From IMG/VR virus record IMGVR_UViG_3300046313_000313, positions 1 through 64,000 of that record: a stretch of 64,000 nucleotides of DNA; one strand, given 5' to 3'. Of the stretch, positions 48,056 to 56,583 are shown piece by piece. Position numbers and translations under genes: made by a program. Below the pieces are notes generated by a model. The model did not search any database. It was not told where the DNA came from and saw nothing but the letters and a program-made list of their open reading frames with translations. The stretch comes from a virus. The stretch's first letter is position 1. Each line of letters starts with the position of its first letter.

Positions 48056-48556
48056 CTATTTCTTTTCTAATCTGTAGTATTCTTTCTTTATTTCAGTTCT
48101 TTCGATGATCACGCCGCCATTTTGAACTTTGGCGCCATAAGAACCTGAACATTTTTTACTACAAAAAGGACCTGCTCTATTAGAAACATAATTAGTTATC
48201 TGATTTTTACTAGGGGTAAATATTTCCTCACACCCAGCACACTTTACAGGATCCACCTTTACTCGTTTAGCGTCTTCACTTGCGTGAACAGGCAGTGTTT
48301 TAACAATAAGGTTATTTAGAGAATTATTGGTGAAATTTCTATCGTGATGGTCAACAGTCTCACCGTCTTTTAACTTTTGTTTTAATTCAATTTCTTTTAA
48401 AGCCTTGGGGTAAGAGATGGTTTTGGTCTTACCTTTAGTCCCCTTAGCAGCTTTTGAATTATTTAAAACAATATGCTGTCGACCATCACTTCTGTGATAA
48501 GGACCTAAGACGGATGTATATTCTGGATATAATCCAAGAAGTATTTGCTTATCCAT
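48056..48556 (-). CDS. HNH endonuclease with zinc-finger end (166 aa)
   Basis: TVDHHDRNFTNNSLNNLIV is the H-N-N type HNH motif (about residues 72-90). The C-terminal part CAGCEEIFTPSKNQ ... FCSKKCSGSYGA carries a CxxC...CxxxC zinc finger like that of phage AP2/HNH endonucleases. The ATG lies 5 bases after the D-stem of a tRNA 5' half (48557-48587), and the stop directly precedes tRNA-Leu(UAA). It is therefore a mobile endonuclease gene within tRNA sequence and may drive homing of the tRNA intron. Confidence 0.85.
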   Translation of the reverse strand: MDKQILLGLYPEYTSVLGPYHRSDGRQHIVLNNSKAAKGTKGKTKTISYPKALKEIELKQKLKDGETVDHHDRNFTNNSLNNLIVKTLPVHASEDAKRVKVDPVKCAGCEEIFTPSKNQITNYVSNRAGPFCSKKCSGSYGAKVQNGGVIIERTEIKKEYYRLEKK

Positions 48557-48587
48557 GTTTTCCCTTTACCGATTTGGGCATCCTGGT
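48557..48587 (-). tRNA. 5' half of a split tRNA (partner of 47668-47722)
   Basis: ACCAGGA (acceptor), TG, then D-arm CCC AAATCGGTAAA GGG, similar to E. coli tRNA-Tyr D-arm layout. It pairs 7 of 7 with the acceptor strand at 47672-47678. After the D-stem, the sequence runs into the HNH gene start (AAAACATGG), so the anticodon arm is missing or displaced. Confidence 0.6.
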
Positions 48588-48651
48588 AATATCTATATCT
48601 CACGTTGCAGTCAGTTAGAATATTTATCACTAAATGATTCTAGAAAAGGAT

Positions 48652-48726
48652 TGGTGCCGGATGTCTGATTTGAACAGACGACCTATCGCTTACAAGGCGA
48701 GTGCTCTACCCCTGAGCTAATCCGGC
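48652..48726 (-). tRNA. tRNA-Thr(UGU)
   Basis: An intact tRNA: acceptor GCCGGAT / ATCCGGC, D-arm GCTC AGGGGTAGA GCAC, anticodon arm CTCGC CTTGTAA GCGA(T), T-arm GTCTG TTCAAAT CAGAC and encoded ACCA. Anticodon UGU. It is the most upstream tRNA of the second island and has no intron. Confidence 0.93.
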
Positions 48727-48760
48727 TTACTCTCCGCATTCTATTACAAACACGAATAAA

Positions 48761-48789
48761 AAAATACCCTGTTTGACCAGGGGTATTTT
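48761..48789 (-). terminator. hairpin terminator
   Basis: The stem AAAATACCC(C)TG / CAG(G)GGTATTTT is followed on the minus strand by TTTTATTCG; it ends the thymidylate kinase operon just after the SLOG gene stop. Confidence 0.82.
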
Positions 48790-49337
48790 CAATTGATACT
48801 ATCGCCATTAAAGAAATTAGCTATGTGGTTATAGTGTTCTGTGATCTTGAGATTAAACACAGGTACATTATACAAACATGCCAAATCTATAGCGATCTTA
48901 GTACCGCCAGTTCTTGTACTCGTAGTCCCTCTACCTATATAACCATCTCTGGTATAACAGATAACGAACTTACTAGGATGACTCAAATCATTCCCTAATA
49001 TCTGAAGTACATTTCTACCATAGAGCTTAAGAAGAGCTGGGGACAATTTATCCATGTAAGGACAAACGTTCTCCAGGATTCTGTAAGCTTCGTTTGGTAT
49101 GTGATATTGATAATCTAAATCGTTGAAGCCTTTCCAGGGTAGATAGATTTCACAATTCAGTTTATTTCTAACACCTTGGTAGAACGCTGAGTCTGCTCCT
49201 TCAGCACCACCTGAACGCAAGATGTATTGCTTCTGCTCTAGAAGAGCAGCTACTTTAGTCATAGCGTCCAGATAGAACTGAGGAGTATCTCTGTTACCTA
49301 TACCTGTGTAGGTACGGTTACTGAGTAGATCAATCAT
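48789..49337 (-). CDS. SLOG/DprA-like Rossmann-fold protein (182 aa)
   Basis: YTGIGNRDTPQF, then ILRSGGAEGADSAFYQG and EIYLPWKGF form the nucleotide-binding pattern of the SLOG (DprA/LOG-related) family seen in many phages. GRGTTSTRTGGTKIAIDLA is a further conserved segment. Such phage proteins probably bind a nucleotide or nucleic acid; the activity is unknown. It overlaps the thymidylate kinase stop by 8 bases. Confidence 0.78.
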   Translation of the reverse strand: MIDLLSNRTYTGIGNRDTPQFYLDAMTKVAALLEQKQYILRSGGAEGADSAFYQGVRNKLNCEIYLPWKGFNDLDYQYHIPNEAYRILENVCPYMDKLSPALLKLYGRNVLQILGNDLSHPSKFVICYTRDGYIGRGTTSTRTGGTKIAIDLACLYNVPVFNLKITEHYNHIANFFNGDSIN

Positions 49338-49989
49338 GACCTTCGATCTTCATCAGGATACTGGCTTGAACCATGTCGATAGAACCGTGACAATCTATCT
49401 TGATGATTTTACCATAGTAGTTATCTGGAAGTTCATTACACAGCTTAGTCACTTTAGACATGAGAGTGCTATTAGCTTCATGGACATCTTGCTTCTTGTC
49501 TGTGTAATCACGCTGACCTTTTTGAAGTACTCGTTCAGCAGCTACTTCTTCTGACAGAGTAAGTACAAAGGTGATGTCAGCTGGTCTGAGTGCTGAGTGC
49601 ACATACTCAGAATATTCAGTATACTTTTTCATGTATATAGCATCTTCAGGGTGCTCAGCCAAAGCTTGTTGATACAGAATGTTAGACAAGATGTACCTGT
49701 CTAATACCACGTAATCATTTTCTAACAGAGCCTGTTCGATTACTTTTTTGTGAGCTGCGCGATCAGCTGTGTAAAGATCGGAGATTTCTGTTCTGGACAG
49801 ATCTTTACCTTCTCCGTTAAGGTAAGCTGCGATGCACTTACCTGTATCAGATTGATATTGAGGGTAACCAGACAGAAAAACCTTCAAGCCAAGCTTAGAC
49901 ATATTCTCAGCCAAAAGCTTAGCTTGAGTAGCTTTACCCACGCCATCGATACCTTCGATAGCGATCAACTTCCCGATCTTACTGCTCAT
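49330..49989 (-). CDS. tmk: thymidylate kinase (dTMP kinase)
   Basis: The Walker A EGIDGVGKATQ, DRYILSN (the DRY motif), and the LID-region RVLQKGQRDYTD are those of bacterial Tmk, which makes dTDP from dTMP. At 219 aa it has the usual length. The start at 49989 (MSSKIGKLIAIEG) fits the RBS AAAGGACAAATC and overlaps the upstream gene end; a longer frame starts 18 bases earlier. Together with the dCTP deaminase at 61775 it supplies dTTP for phage DNA. Confidence 0.9.
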   Translation of the reverse strand: MSSKIGKLIAIEGIDGVGKATQAKLLAENMSKLGLKVFLSGYPQYQSDTGKCIAAYLNGEGKDLSRTEISDLYTADRAAHKKVIEQALLENDYVVLDRYILSNILYQQALAEHPEDAIYMKKYTEYSEYVHSALRPADITFVLTLSEEVAAERVLQKGQRDYTDKKQDVHEANSTLMSKVTKLCNELPDNYYGKIIKIDCHGSIDMVQASILMKIEGHD

Positions 49990-50590
49990 TGATTTGTCCT
50001 TTAACAAAGTTGCGTGCTATGAATTCATCTTCGTGTTCTGAAATAGCAGAGAGAAGAATATTCCTCAGAAGCATAGGGCTTTCTGCTGTATAGACCTTTT
50101 CAACCATATCAAAGAACCCACTTGTGGAAAGCTTATGATGTAACTGTTCAGAATTTGTAAACTCTGGATTTTCCCAGTTATTATCCACAACTTTCTTTTT
50201 GTACTCATTACAGACCAAGAAGTTATAACGTTGGTAAGGTGACAGGTCCATGATGGGGAGTATACCTGATTTGGTATGATTTTCCCATGAGTTCATGTTG
50301 ACCCACTTAGTGACTGAGAAAGTCACTTTGGTCTCACCAGTGATCCAGTCAAAGACATGATACAAAGGTGCGCCTTTGTGGTCTGTATGAACATGAGTCA
50401 CGAAACCAACTAAGGGATCTTCCCACGCATCAGACTGATGATACACAGGCATGTAAAGCATATCCATAGCCAGAGTAGCAGCTACAATATCCTTACGGGA
50501 CTGAGTCTCAGTTCGTTCATGCATGACCCCATATTGCTTCCAATCAGCAAGCAGACGATCGAACGATGATTTCAGCATTATTTTGATCAT
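49979..50590 (-). CDS. hypothetical protein (203 aa)
   Basis: Starts MIKIMLKSSFDRLLADWKQ. Mixed alpha/beta with no motif I can name. Overlaps the thymidylate kinase start and begins 1 base after the stop of the previous gene, so it is in the tmk operon. Confidence 0.65.
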   Translation of the reverse strand: MIKIMLKSSFDRLLADWKQYGVMHERTETQSRKDIVAATLAMDMLYMPVYHQSDAWEDPLVGFVTHVHTDHKGAPLYHVFDWITGETKVTFSVTKWVNMNSWENHTKSGILPIMDLSPYQRYNFLVCNEYKKKVVDNNWENPEFTNSEQLHHKLSTSGFFDMVEKVYTAESPMLLRNILLSAISEHEDEFIARNFVKGQINEQ

Positions 50591-50591
50591 G

Positions 50592-50996
50592 TTACTTTCC
50601 TTTTTTGATGATAGCCACGGTACGATCCATGACCAGGGTTTTGCTGTTGTTTGTGTGATAAAACAAACGCCAGCGAGTCGCTAACACTTTATTGTCCTTC
50701 ATAACACGCATGTGTTTATCCGTAAAAGCTTTAGCAGGTTCTTCTGAAACCAGTTCAAGTCTCTTACTTTTATCAGAACGTGTCTGATTGAAGTTACTTA
50801 AAACCATGACGTCATATGTTCCATGCTGCCACAGCAATTCGTGAAACATACTTTCCATAGTTATCAACTCAGTCCTGAATTCTTCCTCAGACTGAAAGAC
50901 TTCAGCGATGTCCTCAAAATCCATTAAGGAGATGGTTTTGACAAAAGGGCTGTCAACCATCTCTTCTAACAGTTTAGTTTTCTCTGCGATACCCAT
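50592..50996 (-). CDS. hypothetical protein, first gene of the tmk operon (134 aa)
   Basis: The start at 50996 (MGIAEKTKLLEEMVDS) is preceded by AAAAAAGGAAAGTATC, the standard leader; a much longer frame upstream crosses a promoter and terminator and is not credible. Helical N-terminal half, basic end. Function unknown. Confidence 0.68.
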   Translation of the reverse strand: MGIAEKTKLLEEMVDSPFVKTISLMDFEDIAEVFQSEEEFRTELITMESMFHELLWQHGTYDVMVLSNFNQTRSDKSKRLELVSEEPAKAFTDKHMRVMKDNKVLATRWRLFYHTNNSKTLVMDRTVAIIKKGK

Positions 50997-51026
50997 GATA
51001 CTTTCCTTTTTTAAAGTTGAAATACT

Positions 51027-51044
51027 GTCAAGTAAAGTAAATAG
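51027..51044 (-). promoter_or_regulatory. promoter-like motif for the tmk operon
   Basis: The minus strand reads TATTTACTTTACTTGACA, ending 31 bases before the ATG at 50996, the same spacing as at 41556 and 43505. Confidence 0.65.
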
Positions 51045-51074
51045 GATCAAAAAATTATACACAGGCTGAAAAAA

Positions 51075-51103
51075 AATCCCCTCAGCTTTTGGCCTTGGGG
51101 ATT
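51075..51103 (-). terminator. hairpin terminator
   Basis: The stem AATCCCC / GGGGATT with inner CAGC..GGCC pairing is followed on the minus strand by TTTTTTTTC. Confidence 0.82.
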
Positions 51104-51108
51104 CTCTG

Positions 51109-51363
51109 TCATGCCGTTGCCTTGATAGGCTCGACGTCATGGAAATACGATACTTCCATGATGATATCGCACGCGGCGAACTGACCCTTGATAGAAGGAT
51201 CAGCCTTGAGACTTTCTTCAAAGTCTTTGATTAAGAGAGCGTCGACCCTCTTATCCTTAGACAATGAAGAACACATGCGCGCTATCTTTCGCGCTCGCTG
51301 GACCAGCTCAGTAGCCAAACGAGCCAGCTCAATATTGAGCTGTTGCGAAGAAAGTTCTTTCAT
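51109..51363 (-). CDS. small helical protein (84 aa), single-gene unit
   Basis: The start at 51363 (MKELSSQQLNIELARLATEL) has CAAGGAGACAAC upstream. It is almost wholly helical with basic and acidic patches. It has its own promoter (51437) and terminator, as do the other early-type small genes. Confidence 0.68.
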   Translation of the reverse strand: MKELSSQQLNIELARLATELVQRARKIARMCSSLSKDKRVDALLIKDFEESLKADPSIKGQFAACDIIMEVSYFHDVEPIKATA

Positions 51364-51436
51364 GTTGTCTCCTTGATGTTTTAAACCACCTGACATCTAC
51401 AGGTTTTCCCAAGATCGGGAACGAACTAGCGATATA

Positions 51437-51454
51437 GCTCAAGTTAAGTATATG
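51437..51454 (-). promoter_or_regulatory. promoter-like motif
   Basis: The minus strand reads CATATACTTAACTTGAGC, identical over 18 bases to the motif at 61418-61435. Confidence 0.65.
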
Positions 51455-51489
51455 TCATTGAAATCTTTTACAAAGATAGTCGGGTTTAA

Positions 51490-51523
51490 AAGATACACAG
51501 AGCCTTACGGCTCTGTGTATCTT
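51490..51523 (-). terminator. hairpin terminator of the tail-fibre operon
   Basis: The stem AAGATACACAGAGCC / GGCTCTGTGTATCTT is followed on the minus strand by TTAAACCCG. It ends the adhesin operon that runs from about 61162. Confidence 0.88.
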
Positions 51524-51549
51524 AAGCTCTCAGACTCTCACGAGTCAGA

Positions 51550-52122
51550 TTACCACTGCTCAGCCAGCATCTGGGGAGCAACAGGCAGACCGTTATACAA
51601 CAGGTTGCCGGTGTCGTCGCTCAACAGATCCAGCACAGCGATGTTAGCGTGTGCATGGCGCTTAGCCACGGCATCGTCAATGTCAGCCACCAAAGAGGTA
51701 GGCTTATTAGCGATAGAAGCCCACTCCAGGACCACATCCAGCGACTCATGTTCGCTGATCTTAGCCCAGGCCATGCCAACTGGATCATACACGTAAGTGG
51801 CAGCGCCGATCAACACGGTGGTGTCAGCAGTAGCGTCCAACACCAAAGCCATCGTAGCGATGCTAGGTGCCAGAGCGTCACGAGCGGTGATGTCTGCAAC
51901 GACCTTCAGTGAAGAAGCAGCAGCCAGACCAGTGGTGATCTTACCGTCGACCATTGTCTCCAGTTCAGCAAACGTAGGTACGTGCTTAGCAGCGGTACCG
52001 GTGCTGTCGGAAACATAGATGTTAACGTCGTCGGTACGAACGGCGTCAGCAACCAAATACAGAGTAGAAGCTTCCAGTACGCCTGGCAGAGCTGTTACTT
52101 TACTAATTTTCAATTGTGCCAT
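51550..52122 (-). CDS. tail fibre/adhesin-associated protein (190 aa)
   Basis: The N-terminus MAQLKISKVTALPGVLEAST is paralogous to the 190-aa protein at 53317 (MAKLNVSKVTQLPAVLTPST). Ala-rich strands follow and then IDDAVAKRHAHANIAVLDLL, a segment common in phage fibres. It is higher in GC than the rest of the operon, perhaps for strong late expression. Probably a virion component at the fibre. Confidence 0.72.
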   Translation of the reverse strand: MAQLKISKVTALPGVLEASTLYLVADAVRTDDVNIYVSDSTGTAAKHVPTFAELETMVDGKITTGLAAASSLKVVADITARDALAPSIATMALVLDATADTTVLIGAATYVYDPVGMAWAKISEHESLDVVLEWASIANKPTSLVADIDDAVAKRHAHANIAVLDLLSDDTGNLLYNGLPVAPQMLAEQW

Positions 52123-52243
52123 GTTAGGCTCCTATGAAGTTAAAGAGGAAATGAATACCTGAACTAGGTCGAGATCTTGATACTATTATCTATAGAACTC
52201 TTTTAAGTAACCATGTTCCATATCATTGAGATAAGAATATTCC

Positions 52244-52471
52244 TCAAAAGCAATAAGCTTTAGGTTTAGACTTCTGTAACAATGTTAAGGAGTTAGGTGC
52301 GCCTATATACTTTACTGGTATTCTAACAGAACCTGGACCGCCTATCATAGACCCAGCTGCGATAACAGATTGACTGGGTGAGAAAGGCTGTAGGTTATTG
52401 GTAAGGGTAGAGAATTTTCCAGATGTTTGGTTTACGCTACCAGTTGTTTCTAAAAAGGATACAAAGGCCAT
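52244..52471 (-). CDS. hypothetical small protein in the fibre operon (75 aa)
   Basis: Starts MAFVSFLETTGSVNQTSGK; Gly/Ser/Thr-rich and strand-like, compatible with a small fibre or tip piece. It follows the 281-aa gene by 3 bases. A gap of about 120 bases to the next gene holds no ORF. Confidence 0.6.
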   Translation of the reverse strand: MAFVSFLETTGSVNQTSGKFSTLTNNLQPFSPSQSVIAAGSMIGGPGSVRIPVKYIGAPNSLTLLQKSKPKAYCF

Positions 52472-52474
52472 ATG

Positions 52475-53320
52475 TCACTCCCAAAGAAGTGCGCATGTGA
52501 ACTGTGAGTTTAGGTTAGCAAAAGGATCATCCGCCACAGAAATGTACGTTCTAGTTACAGTACCCACAGGTTTGTAAGAAAAGATAGTACCTTTAGGCGC
52601 TTCACTAACACAGACACCGCACATACCAATAAACGGAACAACTTCAGGCACATTCAAGAAAGATTGATATGCCTGATATTCAGCACTTGTGGTCAAAGTA
52701 GTAGGTGGAAGTCCTGGTAAACACCCATAGCCTACTAAGTGTCTATCGTAAGCTGTGTTTGTGGAGATGCGAACCGATTGCAAACCACCACCAATAGGGA
52801 TTAAGGATCCATAACCTACAGTGCTAATAGCTCCAGAAGCATCTACAGTTTTAGTGCAATTATAAATGCCTATAGGAGATGTTCCATTGGAACCAGTAGA
52901 GGCAAATATTAAGGTAAAGTGATAGCTAGTTACACTGATATAAGTCAAATGCAATTGACTTATGCTAGTGACAGGACGATTATGCGCCACAGCTGTTTGA
53001 GCTGAAATGGCACCAGTGATGGTGCCGGTGCCACTACTACCTGTACCAGAAGTAATAAAAATCAAAGGGTAATCAAGAGCAGCGCCACTGCCGTATTCTA
53101 TTTTAAAAAAGATAGAACTGTCCGGAAGTTTCCAAATTTCATAACCCGCAGCTGTGTTTATAACACTTGGTCTATTGACTGTTGTCCAGTTAATCTGACC
53201 CGTATCTGTGGTTTTGATAAGTCCAGCTGCTGTAAGATTGGAGCTAAGGCCTGATCCCCAAGCTCTAAACCCCGCAGATGTATTATGATTAACTACCGCT
53301 GAATAATTTAAAGTTGTCAT
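52475..53320 (-). CDS. probable adhesin/fibre protein (281 aa)
   Basis: A Gly/Ser/Thr-rich, beta-rich sequence (TSGTGSSGTGTITGAISAQT) with low charge, as in receptor-binding proteins. It overlaps the 190-aa gene by 4 bases. No known domain. Confidence 0.65.
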   Translation of the reverse strand: MTTLNYSAVVNHNTSAGFRAWGSGLSSNLTAAGLIKTTDTGQINWTTVNRPSVINTAAGYEIWKLPDSSIFFKIEYGSGAALDYPLIFITSGTGSSGTGTITGAISAQTAVAHNRPVTSISQLHLTYISVTSYHFTLIFASTGSNGTSPIGIYNCTKTVDASGAISTVGYGSLIPIGGGLQSVRISTNTAYDRHLVGYGCLPGLPPTTLTTSAEYQAYQSFLNVPEVVPFIGMCGVCVSEAPKGTIFSYKPVGTVTRTYISVADDPFANLNSQFTCALLWE

Positions 53321-53889
53321 GTAACTATTTCCACAAAGATTCTGATTGACGTGAAGTTGGTATTTGAATCCAATTTAAATCTAAGCACATCACCAGCCAA
53401 GACGTTTTTATTCCAACCGGTTAAAACTAGATCTTTTAACTTATAGCCGTTAGTGATAATGACTGGATTACCACCTAAGATACTATCTGCTATTACAGGC
53501 GGATAATTATCCACTGTGCTTTTCCAGATATCCATGCTTAGGGATCCAGGACCGCCTTCTGTAAGAATGACAATAGATTTAATCACACCTGTAGATTTAC
53601 AGACAGTTGTAGGCATGTCTACTTCTAAAGGATCCAACAGAACTCCGTTATTTGTCCATCCGGCACCCACCATGTAGGTATTACTAGAGGTAGCTATAAT
53701 AGCAGAGTTTACATAAGCTATGATGTCGCCATAGTTCAATAAACTTTTTACAGCAGTACCATCTAGATTACTCACCTTCAGTTCTAGATCATTAGGTCGA
53801 TCTATGTCTGAAGATGGTAATAAATACATGGTAGATGGCGTTAGAACAGCAGGTAGTTGGGTAACTTTACTGACGTTCAATTTTGCCAT
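53317..53889 (-). CDS. fibre-associated protein, paralogue of 51550 product (190 aa)
   Basis: The first 50 residues (MAKLNVSKVTQLPAVLTPST, then MYLLPSSD...LELKVSNLDGTAVKSL) match the 51550 protein; the C-terminal halves differ, suggesting a shared docking module with exchangeable tips. Confidence 0.68.
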   Translation of the reverse strand: MAKLNVSKVTQLPAVLTPSTMYLLPSSDIDRPNDLELKVSNLDGTAVKSLLNYGDIIAYVNSAIIATSSNTYMVGAGWTNNGVLLDPLEVDMPTTVCKSTGVIKSIVILTEGGPGSLSMDIWKSTVDNYPPVIADSILGGNPVIITNGYKLKDLVLTGWNKNVLAGDVLRFKLDSNTNFTSIRIFVEIVT

Positions 53890-53899
53890 AAACTATCCT

Positions 53900-55006
53900 T
53901 TACCACTGAATGTCACCAATGGTGACGGCGTTAAGCACACCACCTAAACCCATAGCGTTGACAATAGTCTCTACTTGGGTTTGCAGATTTGGAACTGTAA
54001 GTTCAGAAGTGATAGCTGTTTGCAAGCCTTGGATCTGGGTAGCCGTGTGTGCGTGTGGTAATACATCATGGACACCAGAAGTGGCATTCATGAATGTATC
54101 GACATCACGCATGATCACAGACAGAGCTGCATTAAAGTCAGTGACTTGTGCTGCCGTATGCGTGTGAGCGACTGAAGCCAAATTCATAGTAGAAACGATA
54201 GCCTGAACTTCAGAAGCGAAATTCAAGAGATCGGTTACACTATGTTGGTGGCTTGTATTTGCTTTACCAGCTACAGTAGTTTGCAAAGCTGTGATCAGAG
54301 TGCCTAATGCAGTAACATCTGAATTATTGGCTTTACCACCTAGAGTAGCAGTAAGGTTGTTAATCTCAGAGATTTCATGTGTGTGACCCACACTAGAGAA
54401 ACTAGCGATTGCGTTTGTGATCAGAGCCTGAACAAAAGCCGTCAAACCAGAAATTTCACCAGCTGTATGTGTGTGGTTAACGTCAGCTTTACCGGTAATT
54501 TGACTGGCTACATACAGATCAAGACCTGTTATGTCTGTAGTACCGTGGCTATGCACTGCAGCTGCTTTGGTGGCAAGAGCTGTGTTGATGTTAGTCACCA
54601 CAGTCGCCAGACTGTTCAGATCTGCTGCATTGGCCTTATCGGCCAGAGCAGTGACTAATCCCACCACCTCTGTGAGTTGATGAGTATGACCTGCTGCTGA
54701 CAGAGTAGCTGCTAATGCAGTTAACTGATCGGTAATATACTGCACCAGCCCTGGCACATCTGCCATGGCGTGAGTATGGCCCATATTAGATTTACCTGCC
54801 AGTGCGGCTTGGGTAGCCGTAGAGATAGGTTTATCTGCGTCTGAAGTATTATTGACAAGATCCAGTCCCAGATCAGTTTTAGTGATCAGAGACTTGATAG
54901 CGTTCAAAGTGACACGGTGGTTGACACCACCGATGGCTACTACAGTTTGCTCAAGACCTGATGGGGTCGTAAGCATCAGAAATTCACTGATTTTTTTACT
55001 AGGCAT
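53900..55006 (-). CDS. tail fibre protein with G-H-T-H repeats (368 aa)
   Basis: N-terminus KISEFLMLTTPSGLEQTVV...GGVNHRVTLNAIKSLITK is shared with the fibres at 57948 and 59510. It has about nine repeats of about 25-40 residues, each with GHTH or HTH/HSH plus LTEVVGL..ALADKA. His-x-His repeats of this kind line trimeric fibre shafts and can bind metal, as in the T4 gp37 tip. It lacks a large globular tip domain. Confidence 0.8.
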   Translation of the reverse strand: MPSKKISEFLMLTTPSGLEQTVVAIGGVNHRVTLNAIKSLITKTDLGLDLVNNTSDADKPISTATQAALAGKSNMGHTHAMADVPGLVQYITDQLTALAATLSAAGHTHQLTEVVGLVTALADKANAADLNSLATVVTNINTALATKAAAVHSHGTTDITGLDLYVASQITGKADVNHTHTAGEISGLTAFVQALITNAIASFSSVGHTHEISEINNLTATLGGKANNSDVTALGTLITALQTTVAGKANTSHQHSVTDLLNFASEVQAIVSTMNLASVAHTHTAAQVTDFNAALSVIMRDVDTFMNATSGVHDVLPHAHTATQIQGLQTAITSELTVPNLQTQVETIVNAMGLGGVLNAVTIGDIQW

Positions 55007-55049
55007 AATAACCTCTTTGTTAGTGACTTAGTCAGTCATAGCATGACCG

Positions 55050-55643
55050 TTAAGTCAATGTGCTATAATTTACCTGTAAACGATTACTTGTACCCATACC
55101 TGCTGAGACAAGTCTTTTGACATTACTAGGTAAGGCCATAAGATTTCTCTCTATTTCATAACGTTCTCTTTGTTGTCTGTAGCACAAAGCACCTGCCTTG
55201 ATATAAAACAAAAGAACATCTGAAGTAGAAGCAGACTTGACTCGTTTATCGTCTAAGGTCAATAGAGGAGATGTGGCTCCTGGTATGACCATGGTATTCT
55301 GAGCAGAGATAGTGCTGTCAAAGAACCAGAACTTACAGATGGTATCAGATATATAAGCTACCTGAGGTCTTGCTAATTGATCAAAAGCAAAAGACAATTC
55401 TCTAATATTACTATCAGAGAAAAGAAGACTTGGATTAGACTGATTATCTACCGAAGCTAAGAAAGCTGATAAACCATCTGTCCAGACTCGCCAAGGCTTA
55501 AACATCAATCCTTTTGAAAGATCGGTTAAGCTGGCTGGTCCTATTTCAAAGTCTTCTTTGTTATGTCTTCTGATATTGTTATCCGGAGCAAGCACACTGG
55601 AAACTATGGTGGTGGAGTTAAACAGTATGTTGTCAGGTAGCAT
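55050..55643 (-). CDS. hypothetical protein in the fibre operon (197 aa)
   Basis: Starts MLPDNILFNSTTIVSSVLAP. Mixed composition, strand-rich. Two bases separate its start from the 312-aa gene stop. Possibly a virion protein attached to the fibres; no motif recognised. Confidence 0.65.
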   Translation of the reverse strand: MLPDNILFNSTTIVSSVLAPDNNIRRHNKEDFEIGPASLTDLSKGLMFKPWRVWTDGLSAFLASVDNQSNPSLLFSDSNIRELSFAFDQLARPQVAYISDTICKFWFFDSTISAQNTMVIPGATSPLLTLDDKRVKSASTSDVLLFYIKAGALCYRQQRERYEIERNLMALPSNVKRLVSAGMGTSNRLQVNYSTLT

Positions 55644-55644
55644 A

Positions 55645-56583
55645 TCAGACCTTGTCCCAGTTATATCTGAAGGAAATAGTCAAGGACTCACTGGCTGACT
55701 TAGTTACAGCCTGATCAAATTCATAAATGTGAACAGGATTATGGCCGACTACTATTGTGTCAAAACTAACAACACCTTCAGCTGGTATCAATGTTCGATA
55801 AAAATCTACAAATTTATTACCTGGGACGTATGTCTTTTCATGATCGTAAAAAGCACTACCGTAAGTTTGGAAAAGACTAGGCCAAGATCCAAGTACATCA
55901 GCATAATCCAACTTACCAGTGCAAAAACTTATAACGCCAGGTTTTTGAAATAGATCTGGCTTACCACTATTTAGTAACACATTCTCTTTATCTATAAAAG
56001 ATCTGACTCTACCTGTTCTAGCGACTCCGTTTATGTTAATGCTAAAAGGTTGATTTATGGGACTAAATGATGTTTTTAAATAATAATAAACATCTAAGTA
56101 CTCATCGTTGGCCACAGTCAGTGTGGTTGGATTTCCGTTTGTGTCTTTAATTAACGCTCTGGAAAATACTTTCATTTCCCCAGTTTGTGGATCACCTTGA
56201 TATAATCCTATTTCAGTCAAATTACCCGAAACAATACCGGGTGTAAAGTTAGCAACTGCTGATATTTTGTATTCGTAGGGAAAAGTAGTTTCCTGAATAG
56301 GTGTAGGTGTACCATTCCAATTCACATACGTCCAAGCCAATTGACCAGAACCGTCTAACACAGGCTGCTCCAGTTGTAAATTGCTGGCTGCTGGTGCTGT
56401 TGTACCTGTGCCTAAAGCACAATATGTGGGTCTCCAAAAACCACCGGCATTATCTAGTGTAATGCCGAAAGTGGTAATGAGGTTATCAAAATCTGCTACT
56501 ATCTCAGACACATCTGAATCTTTTTTACGTTTCGCTATGGTGTAATGTCCAGAGTAAACGTTGTTACCGGTTTTCTTTGTCAT
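55645..56583 (-). CDS. phiKZ-like virion/fibre-associated protein (312 aa)
   Basis: The middle (ALIKDTNGNPTTLTVANDEY, then LDVYYYLKTS) matches the paralogue at 57044 (ALIRDFNGNPTVLTVRPDEG then LNVTYTIETH). Both have the same order of beta-rich segments, so they are duplicated genes of one virion protein family. It overlaps the 154-aa gene by 4 bases. Confidence 0.72.
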   Translation of the reverse strand: MTKKTGNNVYSGHYTIAKRKKDSDVSEIVADFDNLITTFGITLDNAGGFWRPTYCALGTGTTAPAASNLQLEQPVLDGSGQLAWTYVNWNGTPTPIQETTFPYEYKISAVANFTPGIVSGNLTEIGLYQGDPQTGEMKVFSRALIKDTNGNPTTLTVANDEYLDVYYYLKTSFSPINQPFSININGVARTGRVRSFIDKENVLLNSGKPDLFQKPGVISFCTGKLDYADVLGSWPSLFQTYGSAFYDHEKTYVPGNKFVDFYRTLIPAEGVVSFDTIVVGHNPVHIYEFDQAVTKSASESLTISFRYNWDKV

